Source of the DNA: JBFONV01 sp040779335
GTDB lineage: Bacteria; Pseudomonadota; Gammaproteobacteria; Enterobacterales; Alteromonadaceae
NCBI GenBank assembly: GCA_040779335.1
Contig: JBFONV010000001.1
Span: 1,054,001 to 1,118,000 of the forward strand
Direction: 5' to 3'
Length of the DNA: 64,000 nucleotides
Shown: positions 17,880 to 26,979 of the stretch, piece by piece
How the letters are laid out: every line of letters begins with the position of its first letter
How positions within the stretch are numbered: position 1 is the first letter of the stretch
The notes under the pieces: generated by a model
What the model was told of the DNA's origin: nothing
The model's input: only the letters and a program-made list of their open reading frames with translations
Database searches by the model: none
Position numbers and translations under genes: made by a program

Positions 17880-18240
17880 GAGTATGATGATTTTTGTTGG
17901 AATTAGCGGCGCTTTTTCAGTATTATTCGGCGCTTGGCTTGCGCATGCGGGTCAGATGCTGCCTTTGGAAGCACAGTCGCACTTAGCATCGGCTTTGCAA
18001 TATCAGTTTATTCATACACTTGCGTTGTTTATGACCCTTTTATGGCATAAACAGCAACCTTCAAAAACATTGATGTTCGCATGCACAAGTTTTGTGGTCG
18101 GTATATTATGTTTTAGTGGCAGCTTATATTTAAAAACATTGTTTGACTTCACATATATTGGAAAAACAGCTCCCTTTGGGGGAATTTCATTTGCGCTTGG
18201 TTGGTTAACACTAGCGCTTGCAGGTAAAAATAAATTATGA
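17866..18240 (+). CDS. DUF423-family membrane protein (YgdD-like)
   Basis: A 124-residue inner-membrane protein with four predicted helices (about 7-24, 43-58, 67-85, 98-116) and the family motifs GAFSVLFGAWLAHA, ASALQYQFIHTLALF and FSGSLYL, GKTAPFGGISFALGW. Function unknown. I use the ATG at 17866; a TTG three bases earlier is less likely. It overlaps the hydrolase gene by 14 bases and the rlmM gene by 4 (ATGA). The DUF423-rlmM pair is conserved. Confidence 0.9.
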   Translation: MKIVKSMMIFVGISGAFSVLFGAWLAHAGQMLPLEAQSHLASALQYQFIHTLALFMTLLWHKQQPSKTLMFACTSFVVGILCFSGSLYLKTLFDFTYIGKTAPFGGISFALGWLTLALAGKNKL

Positions 18241-19328
18241 CCTCAATCGTTTTATATTGTCGCCCAGGTTTTGAAAAAGAGTGCGGTGCTGAAATTCAAG
18301 AAAAAGCCGCATGGAATGAAATGTATGGCTATTTAGAACTGATAAAAAATCAGGGCATCGTCTATTTTCATCTACACAATGATAAAGATGGCGAAATTCT
18401 GATGGGTAAGTTGCCACTGCGCAGGCTTATCTTTGCTCGGGATTGGTTTGTCACCTTAACTGAAAAAATTACTTTGCCTGATTACAATCGCGTGGAAGCT
18501 ATCACCGAAGCACTCGGTAACGAATGGCAATATGCTGATTTAAGAATGGAAACGCCAGATACTAACGATGGTAAAGCGTTGAGTAAATTTTGTCGTAAGT
18601 TGGCGGTACCTTTACGTCAAGCGTTAAGAAAAAATGAAGTCTTAACTGAAAAGGGCGATCATCATGGCGCTGTCCTTCATGCTTTATTTTTAAGTGGTCA
18701 AGAAGTGATCATGGGGTATTCAATCGCTGAAAATAGCTCTCCTCATGCCATGGGTATTCCTCGATTAAAGTTTCCAAGTAAGGCGCCAAGTCGCTCAACG
18801 CTAAAATTAGACGAAGCGTTTTTACATTTCATTCCTAGAGACGAGTGGGATGAGCGCCTGACTTCTGGCATGAACGCCGTTGATCTTGGCGCAGCACCAG
18901 GAGGTTGGACTTATCAACTGGTGCGCCGCGGCATGATGGTTTCTGCAATAGATAATGGCCCTATGGCTGAATCTATAATGGAAACAGGGCAAGTAAAGCA
19001 TTATACAATGGACGGCTTTAAATTTGTTCCCGCTAAGTTTAATGTTTATTGGTTGGTTTGCGATATGATCGAGAAACCTCATCGTGTTGCTTGGTTAATG
19101 AGTCAATGGTTATTGAAAGGCTATTGTAAAGAAGCCATTTTTAATTTGAAATTGCCAATGAAAGGACGTTACCAGCAGGTCAACAAAGATTTACAGGCGA
19201 TTAAAGATGCGTTTTCAGAGCATAAAGTGAAATATGAACTTTATGCTAAGCATCTGTATTACGATAGAGAGGAAGTGACGGTTCACGCGAGGTTATTGTC
19301 TCCTGCACCCTTGATGGATACCAAGTAA
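18237..19328 (+). CDS. rlmM: 23S rRNA (cytidine-2498 2'-O) methyltransferase
   Basis: SAM-dependent 2'-O-ribose methyltransferase of C2498 in 23S rRNA, acting on an assembly intermediate. 363 residues: an N-terminal THUMP-like region (1-180) and a Rossmann methyltransferase domain with SAM motif DLGAAPGGWTYQL at 216-228. The family tetrad Lys-Asp-Lys-Glu is consistent with K190, D263 area, KLPMKGR and the C-terminal REEVTV. It is the last gene of the gcvA operon, overlapping the DUF423 stop, and followed by a terminator. Confidence 0.97.
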   Translation: MTSIVLYCRPGFEKECGAEIQEKAAWNEMYGYLELIKNQGIVYFHLHNDKDGEILMGKLPLRRLIFARDWFVTLTEKITLPDYNRVEAITEALGNEWQYADLRMETPDTNDGKALSKFCRKLAVPLRQALRKNEVLTEKGDHHGAVLHALFLSGQEVIMGYSIAENSSPHAMGIPRLKFPSKAPSRSTLKLDEAFLHFIPRDEWDERLTSGMNAVDLGAAPGGWTYQLVRRGMMVSAIDNGPMAESIMETGQVKHYTMDGFKFVPAKFNVYWLVCDMIEKPHRVAWLMSQWLLKGYCKEAIFNLKLPMKGRYQQVNKDLQAIKDAFSEHKVKYELYAKHLYYDREEVTVHARLLSPAPLMDTK

Positions 19329-19347
19329 TTAGCTTGGTACTACCGAT

Positions 19348-19375
19348 AAAAAAACCGACAGAAGTCGGTTTTTTA
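19348..19375 (+). terminator. Terminator after rlmM
   Basis: AAAAAAACCGAC AGAA GTCGGTTTTTTA, 20 bases past the rlmM stop, with T runs in both directions. Confidence 0.88.
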
Positions 19376-19394
19376 TTGATTAAATTTGAGTTTA

Positions 19395-19429
19395 TCATGC
19401 TTGCTTTATTTTAAATAAAACAAGCATGA
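19395..19429 (-). terminator. Second hairpin, after isocitrate dehydrogenase gene
   Basis: A 35-base near-perfect palindrome with outer arms TCATGCTTG and CAAGCATGA, 9 bases past the dehydrogenase stop. The hairpin is strong but has no long T run of its own; the flanking hairpin at 19348-19375 supplies one on the minus strand. Confidence 0.55.
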
Positions 19430-19437
19430 CAACAGCA

Positions 19438-20445
19438 TTATAAACGTTCAAGCACCGCAGCGGTGAAATCTGTTGTACCATGTGTTCCGCCTAGGTCACG
19501 GGTAGTACGGTCGCCAGACTCAATGACATCAGTGATCGCTTTTCTGATATTTTCAGCTTTATCAGCCATACCTAGATATTCAAGCATTTGAATCGCCGCT
19601 AAAATTACTGACGTAGGGTTGGCTAAGTTCTTACCTGCAATGTCAGGAGCACTACCATGAACTGCTTCAAAGATTGCACAATCTTCGCCAATGTTAGCAC
19701 CAGGGGCCATACCTAAACCACCGACTAAACCAGCACATAAGTCTGATAAAATATCACCAAATAGGTTGGTGGTAACAATGACGTCAAATTGCTCAGGGTT
19801 CATTACTAACTGCATACAGCAGTTGTCGACAATCATTTCCGTTGACTCAATATCAGGATAACGTTGTGCGACTTCACGGGCAACTTTCAAGAACAAACCA
19901 GAAGTTGATTTTAATATATTGGCTTTATGAACTGCAGTGACTTTCTTTCTGCCTTCTTTACGAGCGGTTTGATAGGCAAATTCTACAATACGCTCTGCAC
20001 CTTCACGAGTGATCAAACTCATGGCTTCAGCTTGCATACCATCTGGTGAAGTTACTTGGCCTAATCCCGAATACATGCCTTCCGTATTTTCACGGATGGT
20101 AATAATGTCGATGTTTTCATAACGCGCTTTAGTGCCTTTAAACGACAACACAGGGCGGACATTGGCATACAATTGAAATTGTTTACGCAACGTTACGTTA
20201 ATGGAGGTAAAGCCTTCACCAACGGGGGTTGTTAGTGGACCTTTTAAGGTGATTTTGTTTTTTTTGATGAGTTCCAACGTTTCTTCTGGAACTAAATCGC
20301 CATGGTTTTCTAGTGCGGTTAAACCAGCGTCCGCATATTCATATTCAAAATCACAGCCAGCTTTATCTAAAACTTGAATTGTTGCATCTATAATACTTGG
20401 ACCGATGCCATCACCGGGAATAACCGTTATGGTTTGCTTAGCCAT
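19438..20445 (-). CDS. NAD-type isocitrate dehydrogenase
   Basis: Converts isocitrate to 2-oxoglutarate with CO2 release in the TCA cycle. The 335-residue size and sequence are those of the short, NAD-linked IDH/IPMDH-type beta-decarboxylating dehydrogenase (like mitochondrial IDH3), not the 416-residue NADP enzyme Icd. Visible: VIPGDGIGPSI, phosphate-binding FTSINVTLRKQ, TIRENTEGMYSG, KANILKSTSG, and metal-binding NLFGDILSDLCAG, then GGLGMAPGANIG, EAVHGSAPDIAG. Co-factor choice is inferred from family. Close relatives such as homoisocitrate or tartrate dehydrogenase are less likely. Confidence 0.93.
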   Translation of the reverse strand: MAKQTITVIPGDGIGPSIIDATIQVLDKAGCDFEYEYADAGLTALENHGDLVPEETLELIKKNKITLKGPLTTPVGEGFTSINVTLRKQFQLYANVRPVLSFKGTKARYENIDIITIRENTEGMYSGLGQVTSPDGMQAEAMSLITREGAERIVEFAYQTARKEGRKKVTAVHKANILKSTSGLFLKVAREVAQRYPDIESTEMIVDNCCMQLVMNPEQFDVIVTTNLFGDILSDLCAGLVGGLGMAPGANIGEDCAIFEAVHGSAPDIAGKNLANPTSVILAAIQMLEYLGMADKAENIRKAITDVIESGDRTTRDLGGTHGTTDFTAAVLERL

Positions 20446-20767
20446 TAAATTTACCTTTTGAAAAATGTCGTGAAAATTTTTCTATGCGAACAACTCATCC
20501 AACCACATAGAAATTTGTGCTGCTTTATATCATGCTGGCGCGATGTAAGCTACCGTAAAAACTTTCATAGTATGAAATATTTCGTACTTTTTTCAAGCGC
20601 CAGTAGTATTCAAAACAGCCGCTGATGCTAATACGGTATCATAGTATAGATTGCGTTGATGAAAATGTATAAATTATAACCATTTGATGGATGTTTGATT
20701 TAGAGCAATATCCCATGATGTTTTCAGCGCTTATGGGAGTACTTCAATTTCGCCAAGCCAGTTTTAC
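20446..20767. other. Gap of 322 bases upstream of isocitrate dehydrogenase
   Basis: Holds no open frame of interest. It contains the near-palindrome GTATGAAATATTTCGTAC (20570-20587), listed separately, about 125 bases upstream of the dehydrogenase start. Nothing else is recognisable. Confidence 0.5.
20570..20587. promoter_or_regulatory. Palindrome, possible operator
   Basis: An 18-base inverted repeat with one mismatch, without spacer, upstream of the isocitrate dehydrogenase gene. The size and position would suit a dimeric regulator. No known consensus is matched with confidence. Confidence 0.25.
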
Positions 20768-21145
20768 TTACAACTCTTTAAATTGTTCGTAAGCTGAGTT
20801 TCCTATTGCTGTTAGCACACCGTCGGTAAATAATAACGCAGTACATTCGTCCTGAGTTGTAATACCATCGGATTTCACATGTTGGGTGCGGTAAAACATT
20901 ATTTGATATTGAGCATTATCAACTTTTTTTGCTTCAGTAATATCTGGACTACCCAACTCTTCAATAGCCTTATCAACGTTGTAATCATCCAGTTTTAGTT
21001 TGGCAATATACTGGCGATTATATGCTTCTCTATCTTCCCATTGCATATTTGATGGGCTGTCGTCATAGAATGTCATCACTAATATAACGAAAATGCCATA
21101 TGCACCTAAGGCAAGTAAAATACGTGTAATGATTTTTTTATTCAT
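20768..21145 (-). CDS. DUF3192-family membrane-anchored protein
   Basis: 125 residues. One membrane segment at 8-26 (ILLALGAYGIFVILVM) is followed by a periplasmic domain with the family pattern: IAKLKLDDYNVDKAIEELGSPD, then IMFYRTQHVKSDGITTQDECT and LLFTDGVL. It is paralogous to the lipoprotein at 27468-27851, sharing FYRT, DG-[IL]-TT and DECT. Related folds (SmpA/OmlA-like) suggest envelope function, but this is unproven. No obvious operon partner. Confidence 0.8.
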   Translation of the reverse strand: MNKKIITRILLALGAYGIFVILVMTFYDDSPSNMQWEDREAYNRQYIAKLKLDDYNVDKAIEELGSPDITEAKKVDNAQYQIMFYRTQHVKSDGITTQDECTALLFTDGVLTAIGNSAYEQFKEL

Positions 21146-21355
21146 TGTGTTCCTTGTTCACTTTTTACTTTTACTCGATCAAAAATATCAATACGCAGCT
21201 AAAAATATAATTAATGGCGATAGCATAACGATATGTGAAGAATTTTAAAAGTATTGTTGTAATATCAATACAATTGTGTGGCGATAATTTCAAAAAGTGT
21301 GTCGCTGATTTGATTTTGTTATAGGTGAATCTTTAGCAAGCAGAATAAGCTGTTG

Positions 21356-22198
21356 TCAGGCTAAGTTTGCGTTAGTCTGAGCGTCATCCGTTAAATGCTG
21401 TTTGTTTAAGCGTATGTCTTTTAAATTAAAACCTAGTGGTATATCTTGCTTCAGTGTTAATAATTGACGGCTTAGTGCTATTTGTTGGCCACTTTGTTCT
21501 AGTTTGCTTTTTATGCTTTTTTTTAAATCTGTCGCGTTCAAAATAGCATTGAGAGAGCCATATTGATTGAGTAGGCTGGACGCTGATACTTGTCCTATAC
21601 CCGCAACACCTGGTATTTTGTTAGTCGTATCACCCGTTAATGTCCACAGGTCCATTAATTGATGAGATTTGACACTAAACTTTTCTTTAACATGGTGTTC
21701 ATCCAAATAGCGACGATTGAAATAATCATACACTTGGATATTTTGATTAAGCAGAGAAAGAAAGCACTTATCAGTAGATATTATGGTGACATTTTGATTT
21801 CTTAATGCGACTTTAATGGCTAACGTTGCAATAAGATCGTCGGCTTCGTCTTGCTCTGAAACAAGAGAGTCTACAGATAAAGTCATAAATTCATCTTGAA
21901 TATCCCCCAGTTTATCAGCAAGGTGTTCCGGCATTTTTTTGCGGCCTTTTTTATAATCAGGGTAGATTTGATAGCGCCAACAAGGTGCTTGGCTATCGAA
22001 AACTGCCAACGCATGGCTCGGCTCATGTTGCTCTAGTATTTTAGCAAGTGCGTGCGTGCAAGCTTGTTGAGTATTAAACAATACTTGTTGTTTGGTGTTT
22101 TCCGCTAATTCGTTATTTAATAAAAAAGGTCGCTCTTGTACGGCGTAGATCCTTCGGATCAGATTAAGTGCGTCAATTAATACTAAATGAACAGACAT
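21356..22198 (-). CDS. xni: Flap endonuclease Xni
   Basis: 280-residue 5'-nuclease related to the N-terminal domain of DNA polymerase I. Family features: MSVHLVLIDALNLIRRIYAVQ, AVFDSQAPCWRYQIYPDYKKGRKKMPEHL, SEQDEADDLIATLA, ISTDKCFLSLL, DLWTLTGDTTNKIPGVAGIGQ (helix-hairpin-helix). As in other Xni proteins some of the active-site acidic residues of full FEN enzymes are missing, which in E. coli goes with a potassium-dependent, weak flap activity. It lies four bases after ppnN on the same strand, so the two are cotranscribed. Confidence 0.94.
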   Translation of the reverse strand: MSVHLVLIDALNLIRRIYAVQERPFLLNNELAENTKQQVLFNTQQACTHALAKILEQHEPSHALAVFDSQAPCWRYQIYPDYKKGRKKMPEHLADKLGDIQDEFMTLSVDSLVSEQDEADDLIATLAIKVALRNQNVTIISTDKCFLSLLNQNIQVYDYFNRRYLDEHHVKEKFSVKSHQLMDLWTLTGDTTNKIPGVAGIGQVSASSLLNQYGSLNAILNATDLKKSIKSKLEQSGQQIALSRQLLTLKQDIPLGFNLKDIRLNKQHLTDDAQTNANLA

Positions 22199-22202
22199 CT
22201 AT

Positions 22203-23549
22203 TTATTCCTGAGAAATTTGATAACAAGGGACATATTTGCTGCCTGGTAACTTCATGCGCTGCTGAGAAACAAATGAATTTAGCAATTTATCCATAAGGG
22301 TCATTATTTCAGGTTCGCCCGATAATTTAAATGGGCCAAGTTCTCTAATCGCTTTTATGCCGTTAGATTTCACGTTACCCGCAACTATACCTGAAAACAC
22401 TCGGCGCAAATTGGCTGCAAGCGCCGCAGTATCTAATGTTTTACTTAAGGTAAGGTCGGCCATGTTTTCATGGGTAGGATCAAACGGGCGTTGAAATGCA
22501 GACTCAATAACTAATGACCAATTAAAGTGATATGCATCACCTGTTAGTTTTCGGTAAGTTATCACTTCTTCTAGGCCTTTTTTTAATGTTTGGGCAACGG
22601 CTTGAGAGTCATCAATGATAATTTTATATAATTGCTGTGCTTTTTCACCTAATGTAGCGCCAATAAATGAATCTATTTCATTAAAATATGCGGCGCTTTC
22701 TTTGGGGCCTGTTAGGATAATCGGTAACTTCTGTGCTTGGTTTTTAGTGTTTAACATTATACCAAGTATATAAAGCAGTTCTTCTGCTGTCCCAGCCCCA
22801 CCAGGAAAGATGATGATGCCATGAGAAATACGGACAAAGGCTTCTAGACGTTTTTCAATGTCTGGCATTATTACCAATTCGTTCACTATCGGATTAGGGG
22901 GCTCTGCCGCTATTATGCTTGGTTCAGTTAGGCCTATGTAACGCCCGTCATTAATACGCTGTTTCGCATGACCAATTGTTGCTCCTTTCATTGGCCCCTT
23001 CATGGCGCCTGGACCGCATCCTGTGCAGATATTAAAGCCACGTAAACCTAAGTGATAACCGACTTCCTTGGTATATTTGTATTCGGTGTGATTAATCGAG
23101 TGTCCACCCCAGCAGGTGATCAAATTAGGTTCCGTTTTAGGTAATATGATACTTGCATTGCGCAGAATGTCGAAAGTAACGTGAGTAAGCAGTTCTGAGG
23201 TATCGGGGAAACTAGGATAACGATTACTGGTGAAAAGTATGTCTCTAAGCACGGCAGAAAGCTGCTCTTGAATACCTCTGATGATTTTGCCATCAACAAA
23301 TGCGTGTTCTGGTGGGTTTTCTAAATCTATTTTTACTCCCCGTTCACGTCTTAGTACTTGAATGTTAAAGTCTTTGTATTGTTGATAGATTTGCTCTGCA
23401 TCATCAGTATGACTGCCGGCATTTAGAACCGCTAACGAACAGTTTCGATAGAGATTATATAAATCACTAGTGGCCGATTGCTGTAATTGATCTACTTCTA
23501 TTTGGGAGAGTAAGTTCATGTTACCGACAGGGTTGAGTTGAGTATGCAT
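22203..23549 (-). CDS. ppnN: Pyrimidine/purine nucleotide 5'-monophosphate nucleosidase
   Basis: Cleaves nucleoside monophosphates to base and ribose-5-phosphate; in E. coli PpnN (YgdH) is stimulated by ppGpp. 448 residues: an N-terminal regulatory domain, a LOG-type Rossmann core with CWGGHSIN, GCGPGAMKGPMKGA and the catalytic PGGAGTAEELLYI motif, and a C-terminal domain. N terminus starts MHTQLNPVGNMNLLSQIE; the inner ATG at MNLLSQ is a possible alternative start. It is next to xni and near queF and syd, as in E. coli. Confidence 0.95.
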   Translation of the reverse strand: MHTQLNPVGNMNLLSQIEVDQLQQSATSDLYNLYRNCSLAVLNAGSHTDDAEQIYQQYKDFNIQVLRRERGVKIDLENPPEHAFVDGKIIRGIQEQLSAVLRDILFTSNRYPSFPDTSELLTHVTFDILRNASIILPKTEPNLITCWGGHSINHTEYKYTKEVGYHLGLRGFNICTGCGPGAMKGPMKGATIGHAKQRINDGRYIGLTEPSIIAAEPPNPIVNELVIMPDIEKRLEAFVRISHGIIIFPGGAGTAEELLYILGIMLNTKNQAQKLPIILTGPKESAAYFNEIDSFIGATLGEKAQQLYKIIIDDSQAVAQTLKKGLEEVITYRKLTGDAYHFNWSLVIESAFQRPFDPTHENMADLTLSKTLDTAALAANLRRVFSGIVAGNVKSNGIKAIRELGPFKLSGEPEIMTLMDKLLNSFVSQQRMKLPGSKYVPCYQISQE

Positions 23550-23649
23550 GGTAAAACTCCTTAATGCAGAGAGGGTGAACTAATCAACGAATTTTAGGGA
23601 TGTTAAACTTCCATTTATTCTTTACTATATGTCTAAAAGGTAGCTTGCC

Positions 23650-25242
23650 CTATAGGTAAACAACTGTGTTTTTGCCTTTTTCTTTAGCCTTATATAGGCC
23701 GCTGTCTGCGCGCTCGAAGGCAATATGAATATTATCAGCTTGTTGAACATGAGTGGCACCCATAGACATCGTTATGGTGACTTTATTATTCTTAAATTTA
23801 AACGGTAAGTTTGATATGTGCTCTCTGAGCATGTTTAAATTATCAAGTAAGGTTTGTTTTTTTATGTCTGGATATATTAGGACAAATTCTTCTCCTCCGT
23901 ATCGACTTATAAAAACCTCTTTATCAATGTATTTGCTGAGTGTATTGGCGATAACTTGTAATGTTTTATCACCTGCAGTATGTCCGTAGGTGTCATTGAT
24001 TCTTTTAAAGTTATCTAAATCTAGTACGACAATGGCTAAATCGAATGGATGGTTATGAAAACGAACCATTTGCTTAGAAAAGTAGTCATCAAAAGCAGCG
24101 CGGTTATTAAGTTTAGTCAGGGCGTCGAGCATACTTCTAGATTGTTGTTCTACAAGGCGCTTTTCAAAAGCGGCGCTTTGTTTCTCTAATTGCCTAACTT
24201 TCATGTTCATTGTTTTTAATTGTTGTTCTAATTGTAGCTGTTGTTCTGATTCTAATGTTGATTTTTCTTCCAGCGCTTTCGCGATAAGACTTAGTTTGTC
24301 ATTGATATCGCTTTTAATATCAGTCAATGATGTGGCGCTAATAACAACCCCTGACATTTCACTAATATGCTGTTGAAGTTGTTGATTGAGTTTACTGTGT
24401 TTGGTGTTTGATTTTCGACTGCCTGACAGCGTAGTTTTTACCGCCGTTTGTACAGTCGATAGCGTATTATTTAAGGTTGAGAGAAAGCTTTCGGAGGTTT
24501 TTCTTTCTTCGGAAAGATCTTCTACTATAACGTGAAAAGTTTCTAAAAAGCTGTAGAGTAACTTTTCGTTGGGCATGTCTTTTTTTAATGCCGATTTAAT
24601 AGACGATATTTTTTCGTTATGCTCTTTCGATAAAACCAAACCATTTAATAGTTTAATAAATTTGTTTAGTACTTCTTGAACAACGGCATCGTTAGCTTTT
24701 TCTGACGAGATATTGCTGACGTTATTATTCAATAATCCTACTTGAGTAGAACCATTTTTTGCGTGTAAGGCTATATCATAGAATGTAATCAATTGACTGA
24801 GTAATGGTACGTACTCTACAACGGAATCTTTAGAGTCTTCGCTGTCTTTGAGTAGAGCGCGTAGGTTGCGTCTTAGATCGTCAGGGAGGCCATTAATTTT
24901 TTGTAAAACTTTTCCAGCCTCCATAAATTGGGTATGCATTAAGCGAATATTTTGCTCATTTTTGACGGAAAGACGTTGGATGATTTTTGATATGTTGGTG
25001 ACTTGCTGCTCAATATCTGAAATGGGGGCTGACTTACTTAATAACGATCTCAAATTCCCTAGGCGGTTGTCGAGCTCTATATCCATACCTTTGCACAGCA
25101 AGGATAATTTGCCAATAAAAGTCACTAAAAGGGATGATTGTGTTTTGAAATCTTCTTCTAAATCAGAGCGAGAACTCACTGCAGCTTCAAGTTTTTGCTT
25201 TAAGACTCGTAACTGTTCAGTTGCAGATGTTTTATCATTCAT
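23650..25242 (-). CDS. Diguanylate cyclase with coiled-coil N terminus
   Basis: 530-residue cytoplasmic protein. The first 370 residues are helical and rich in Lys, Glu, Gln, Ser and Leu, with a clear coiled coil at about 330-370 (EKSTLESEQQLQLEQQLKTM and following). The C-terminal GGDEF domain begins at DALTKLNNRAAFDDYF and has the active site RYGGEEF (GGEEF at 449-453), so it should make cyclic di-GMP. The RxxD inhibitory site five residues before GGEEF is absent (DKEV), so product inhibition is not expected. No membrane segment. Monocistronic, between ppnN and queF. Confidence 0.92.
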   Translation of the reverse strand: MNDKTSATEQLRVLKQKLEAAVSSRSDLEEDFKTQSSLLVTFIGKLSLLCKGMDIELDNRLGNLRSLLSKSAPISDIEQQVTNISKIIQRLSVKNEQNIRLMHTQFMEAGKVLQKINGLPDDLRRNLRALLKDSEDSKDSVVEYVPLLSQLITFYDIALHAKNGSTQVGLLNNNVSNISSEKANDAVVQEVLNKFIKLLNGLVLSKEHNEKISSIKSALKKDMPNEKLLYSFLETFHVIVEDLSEERKTSESFLSTLNNTLSTVQTAVKTTLSGSRKSNTKHSKLNQQLQQHISEMSGVVISATSLTDIKSDINDKLSLIAKALEEKSTLESEQQLQLEQQLKTMNMKVRQLEKQSAAFEKRLVEQQSRSMLDALTKLNNRAAFDDYFSKQMVRFHNHPFDLAIVVLDLDNFKRINDTYGHTAGDKTLQVIANTLSKYIDKEVFISRYGGEEFVLIYPDIKKQTLLDNLNMLREHISNLPFKFKNNKVTITMSMGATHVQQADNIHIAFERADSGLYKAKEKGKNTVVYL

Positions 25243-25477
25243 AAGATATATTCTTCTTCAAGCTCTTTGTACAAATGCATATATTACAGCCGATTTTCAT
25301 TTCATTAATCGTTGTCGTGGGGCATTTTATAATGACGGATAACTTTAAGCGTTGTTCTACATCATTATTATAGGTTAATTTACAACAAATTATAGCGTAA
25401 TGTTAGCAGGCATTATGCCTAACTGTTACTAAATTGTCTTAATTTGTGTGTTATTAGTTGATACGCTTTTAATTTCA

Positions 25478-26338
25478 TTATTGCCTTAAAGTACGGGCAT
25501 TAGGTGCGTTTTTATTAACGGTACTGCGATAGGGGTTAATATCTAGACCTCCTCGCCTTGTATAGCGAGCGAATACAGTAAGCTCTTCAATATGGCAATA
25601 TTGCTGAATATCAGAAAATATTCGTTCTACACATTGCTCGTGAAATTCATTGTGTTGCCTAAATGAAATCAGATATTTTAATAACGACTCATGATCAATT
25701 TGCTGGCCTTTATAGCTAATATAAATACTGGCCCAGTCGGGTTGATTCGTAATCAGGCAGTTAGATTTCAGCAAGTGACTGACAAGTTGCTCTTCAACAA
25801 TATTGTTTTCAACCTTGTTTTGATTGTGACTGTCAGCTAATAACTTAGCGTTAAATTTATAATCATCAACAGTAATATCCAGATGGTCGATACATGTTGC
25901 TGGAAGTTGGGTAATAGCTAACGCGGAACAATCACTGACCGGAAAGAGAGCAACATCGACTGATTTTCCAGCCGTTAACGCTAAATCATTTTTTAGGCGT
26001 TCAATAACGTCTTCGGTAGATGAAAACTGGCTTTGATTAAAACTATTTAAATATAATTTAAATGATTTTGATTCCACAATGTTCTCACTTGTACATGGAA
26101 ACTTAAATTCAGCGACTGCAACGACTGGTTTTCCTTTGCTGTTAAGCCAGGATAATTCGTAACCATACCAAACATCTTCGCCAAAAAACGGCAGATTATT
26201 CGGATCCAGGTTTAAATCATTTCTATTTAAGCTTCTTGGTACCGCTTGGAGTAAATCTGGGTTATATTCGCTGCAATATAGGGTTGTTTTCCCTAATGTC
26301 AGCTTGTCGAGTTCTGTTGCGTTTTGATATGTTGTCAT
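25478..26338 (-). CDS. queF: NADPH-dependent 7-cyano-7-deazaguanine reductase
   Basis: Reduces preQ0 to preQ1 in queuosine synthesis. 286 residues, the two-domain (YqcD) form of E. coli. The N-terminal half has ESKSFKLYLNSFNQ; the catalytic half has the thioimide-forming Cys194 in KSNCLITNQPDW with general acid Asp201, plus ISFRQHNEFHEQCVERIF and ARYTRRGGLDINPYRS. Divergent from syd across 50 bases, the arrangement found next to csrB in E. coli. Confidence 0.97.
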   Translation of the reverse strand: MTTYQNATELDKLTLGKTTLYCSEYNPDLLQAVPRSLNRNDLNLDPNNLPFFGEDVWYGYELSWLNSKGKPVVAVAEFKFPCTSENIVESKSFKLYLNSFNQSQFSSTEDVIERLKNDLALTAGKSVDVALFPVSDCSALAITQLPATCIDHLDITVDDYKFNAKLLADSHNQNKVENNIVEEQLVSHLLKSNCLITNQPDWASIYISYKGQQIDHESLLKYLISFRQHNEFHEQCVERIFSDIQQYCHIEELTVFARYTRRGGLDINPYRSTVNKNAPNARTLRQ

Positions 26339-26388
26339 AAATTGATTACCACTAGCGTTTTAGTTATTTTAAAGGAAGTTTTTGTTTG

Positions 26389-26976
26389 ATGAAATTAGCA
26401 AATAACGATTTGTCAGAAATATTATGGTCTTTCTTGCAGGAGTACACACGTCAATATCAAATAGAGTTTGCGCGCTTCCCCAGTGTAGATAAAGATGAAG
26501 ACTGGCCATCCCCCTGTTTAGAAGAGGAGTTTGACGAACAAAAAATGCTATGGAAGCCCCATAAAATAGTTGACGATTTAAGCTTTGAAAATATTGAGTC
26601 GGCGCTTGAGTTAGAATTTCATCCCGACATAAAAACCTATTTCACCTGTGCTTATGGCGATGCTATACATGCTGAATGTCAGGAAGGAGAACTGTCTTTA
26701 TTGCTGCCTTGGAGTAAAGAAGACTTCGCCCGTTTGCAGGAGAATATTATTGGTCATGTATTGATGAAGCAAAAACTTAAACAGGCCATTACTATTTTTT
26801 TTGCTGTTACCGATGAAGAAGATATGATTTTATCGGTTAATAACAACAGTGGTGAAGTATGGGTAGAGCGTGTCGGTTGTGAACCTCATAAAAAAATAGC
26901 CGATTCTTTAACTGAATTTCTATCAATGCTGACTCCCAAGTTAGTTAATGAAATTCACAATGAACAGGGACTTTAA
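26389..26976 (+). CDS. syd: SecY-interacting protein Syd
   Basis: Peripheral membrane protein that binds SecY and is thought to check or regulate translocon assembly. 195 residues with the family features LQEYTRQYQ, FPSVDKDEDWPSPC, a string of acidic residues, ALELEFHPDIKTYFTCAYGD and LLLPWSKEDFARLQENIIGH, then VNNNSGEVWVERVG. ATG at 26389 is chosen; it has AAAGGAAG upstream, and the TTG one codon earlier is a less likely start. Divergent from queF. Confidence 0.95.
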   Translation: MKLANNDLSEILWSFLQEYTRQYQIEFARFPSVDKDEDWPSPCLEEEFDEQKMLWKPHKIVDDLSFENIESALELEFHPDIKTYFTCAYGDAIHAECQEGELSLLLPWSKEDFARLQENIIGHVLMKQKLKQAITIFFAVTDEEDMILSVNNNSGEVWVERVGCEPHKKIADSLTEFLSMLTPKLVNEIHNEQGL

Positions 26977-26979
26977 TTT

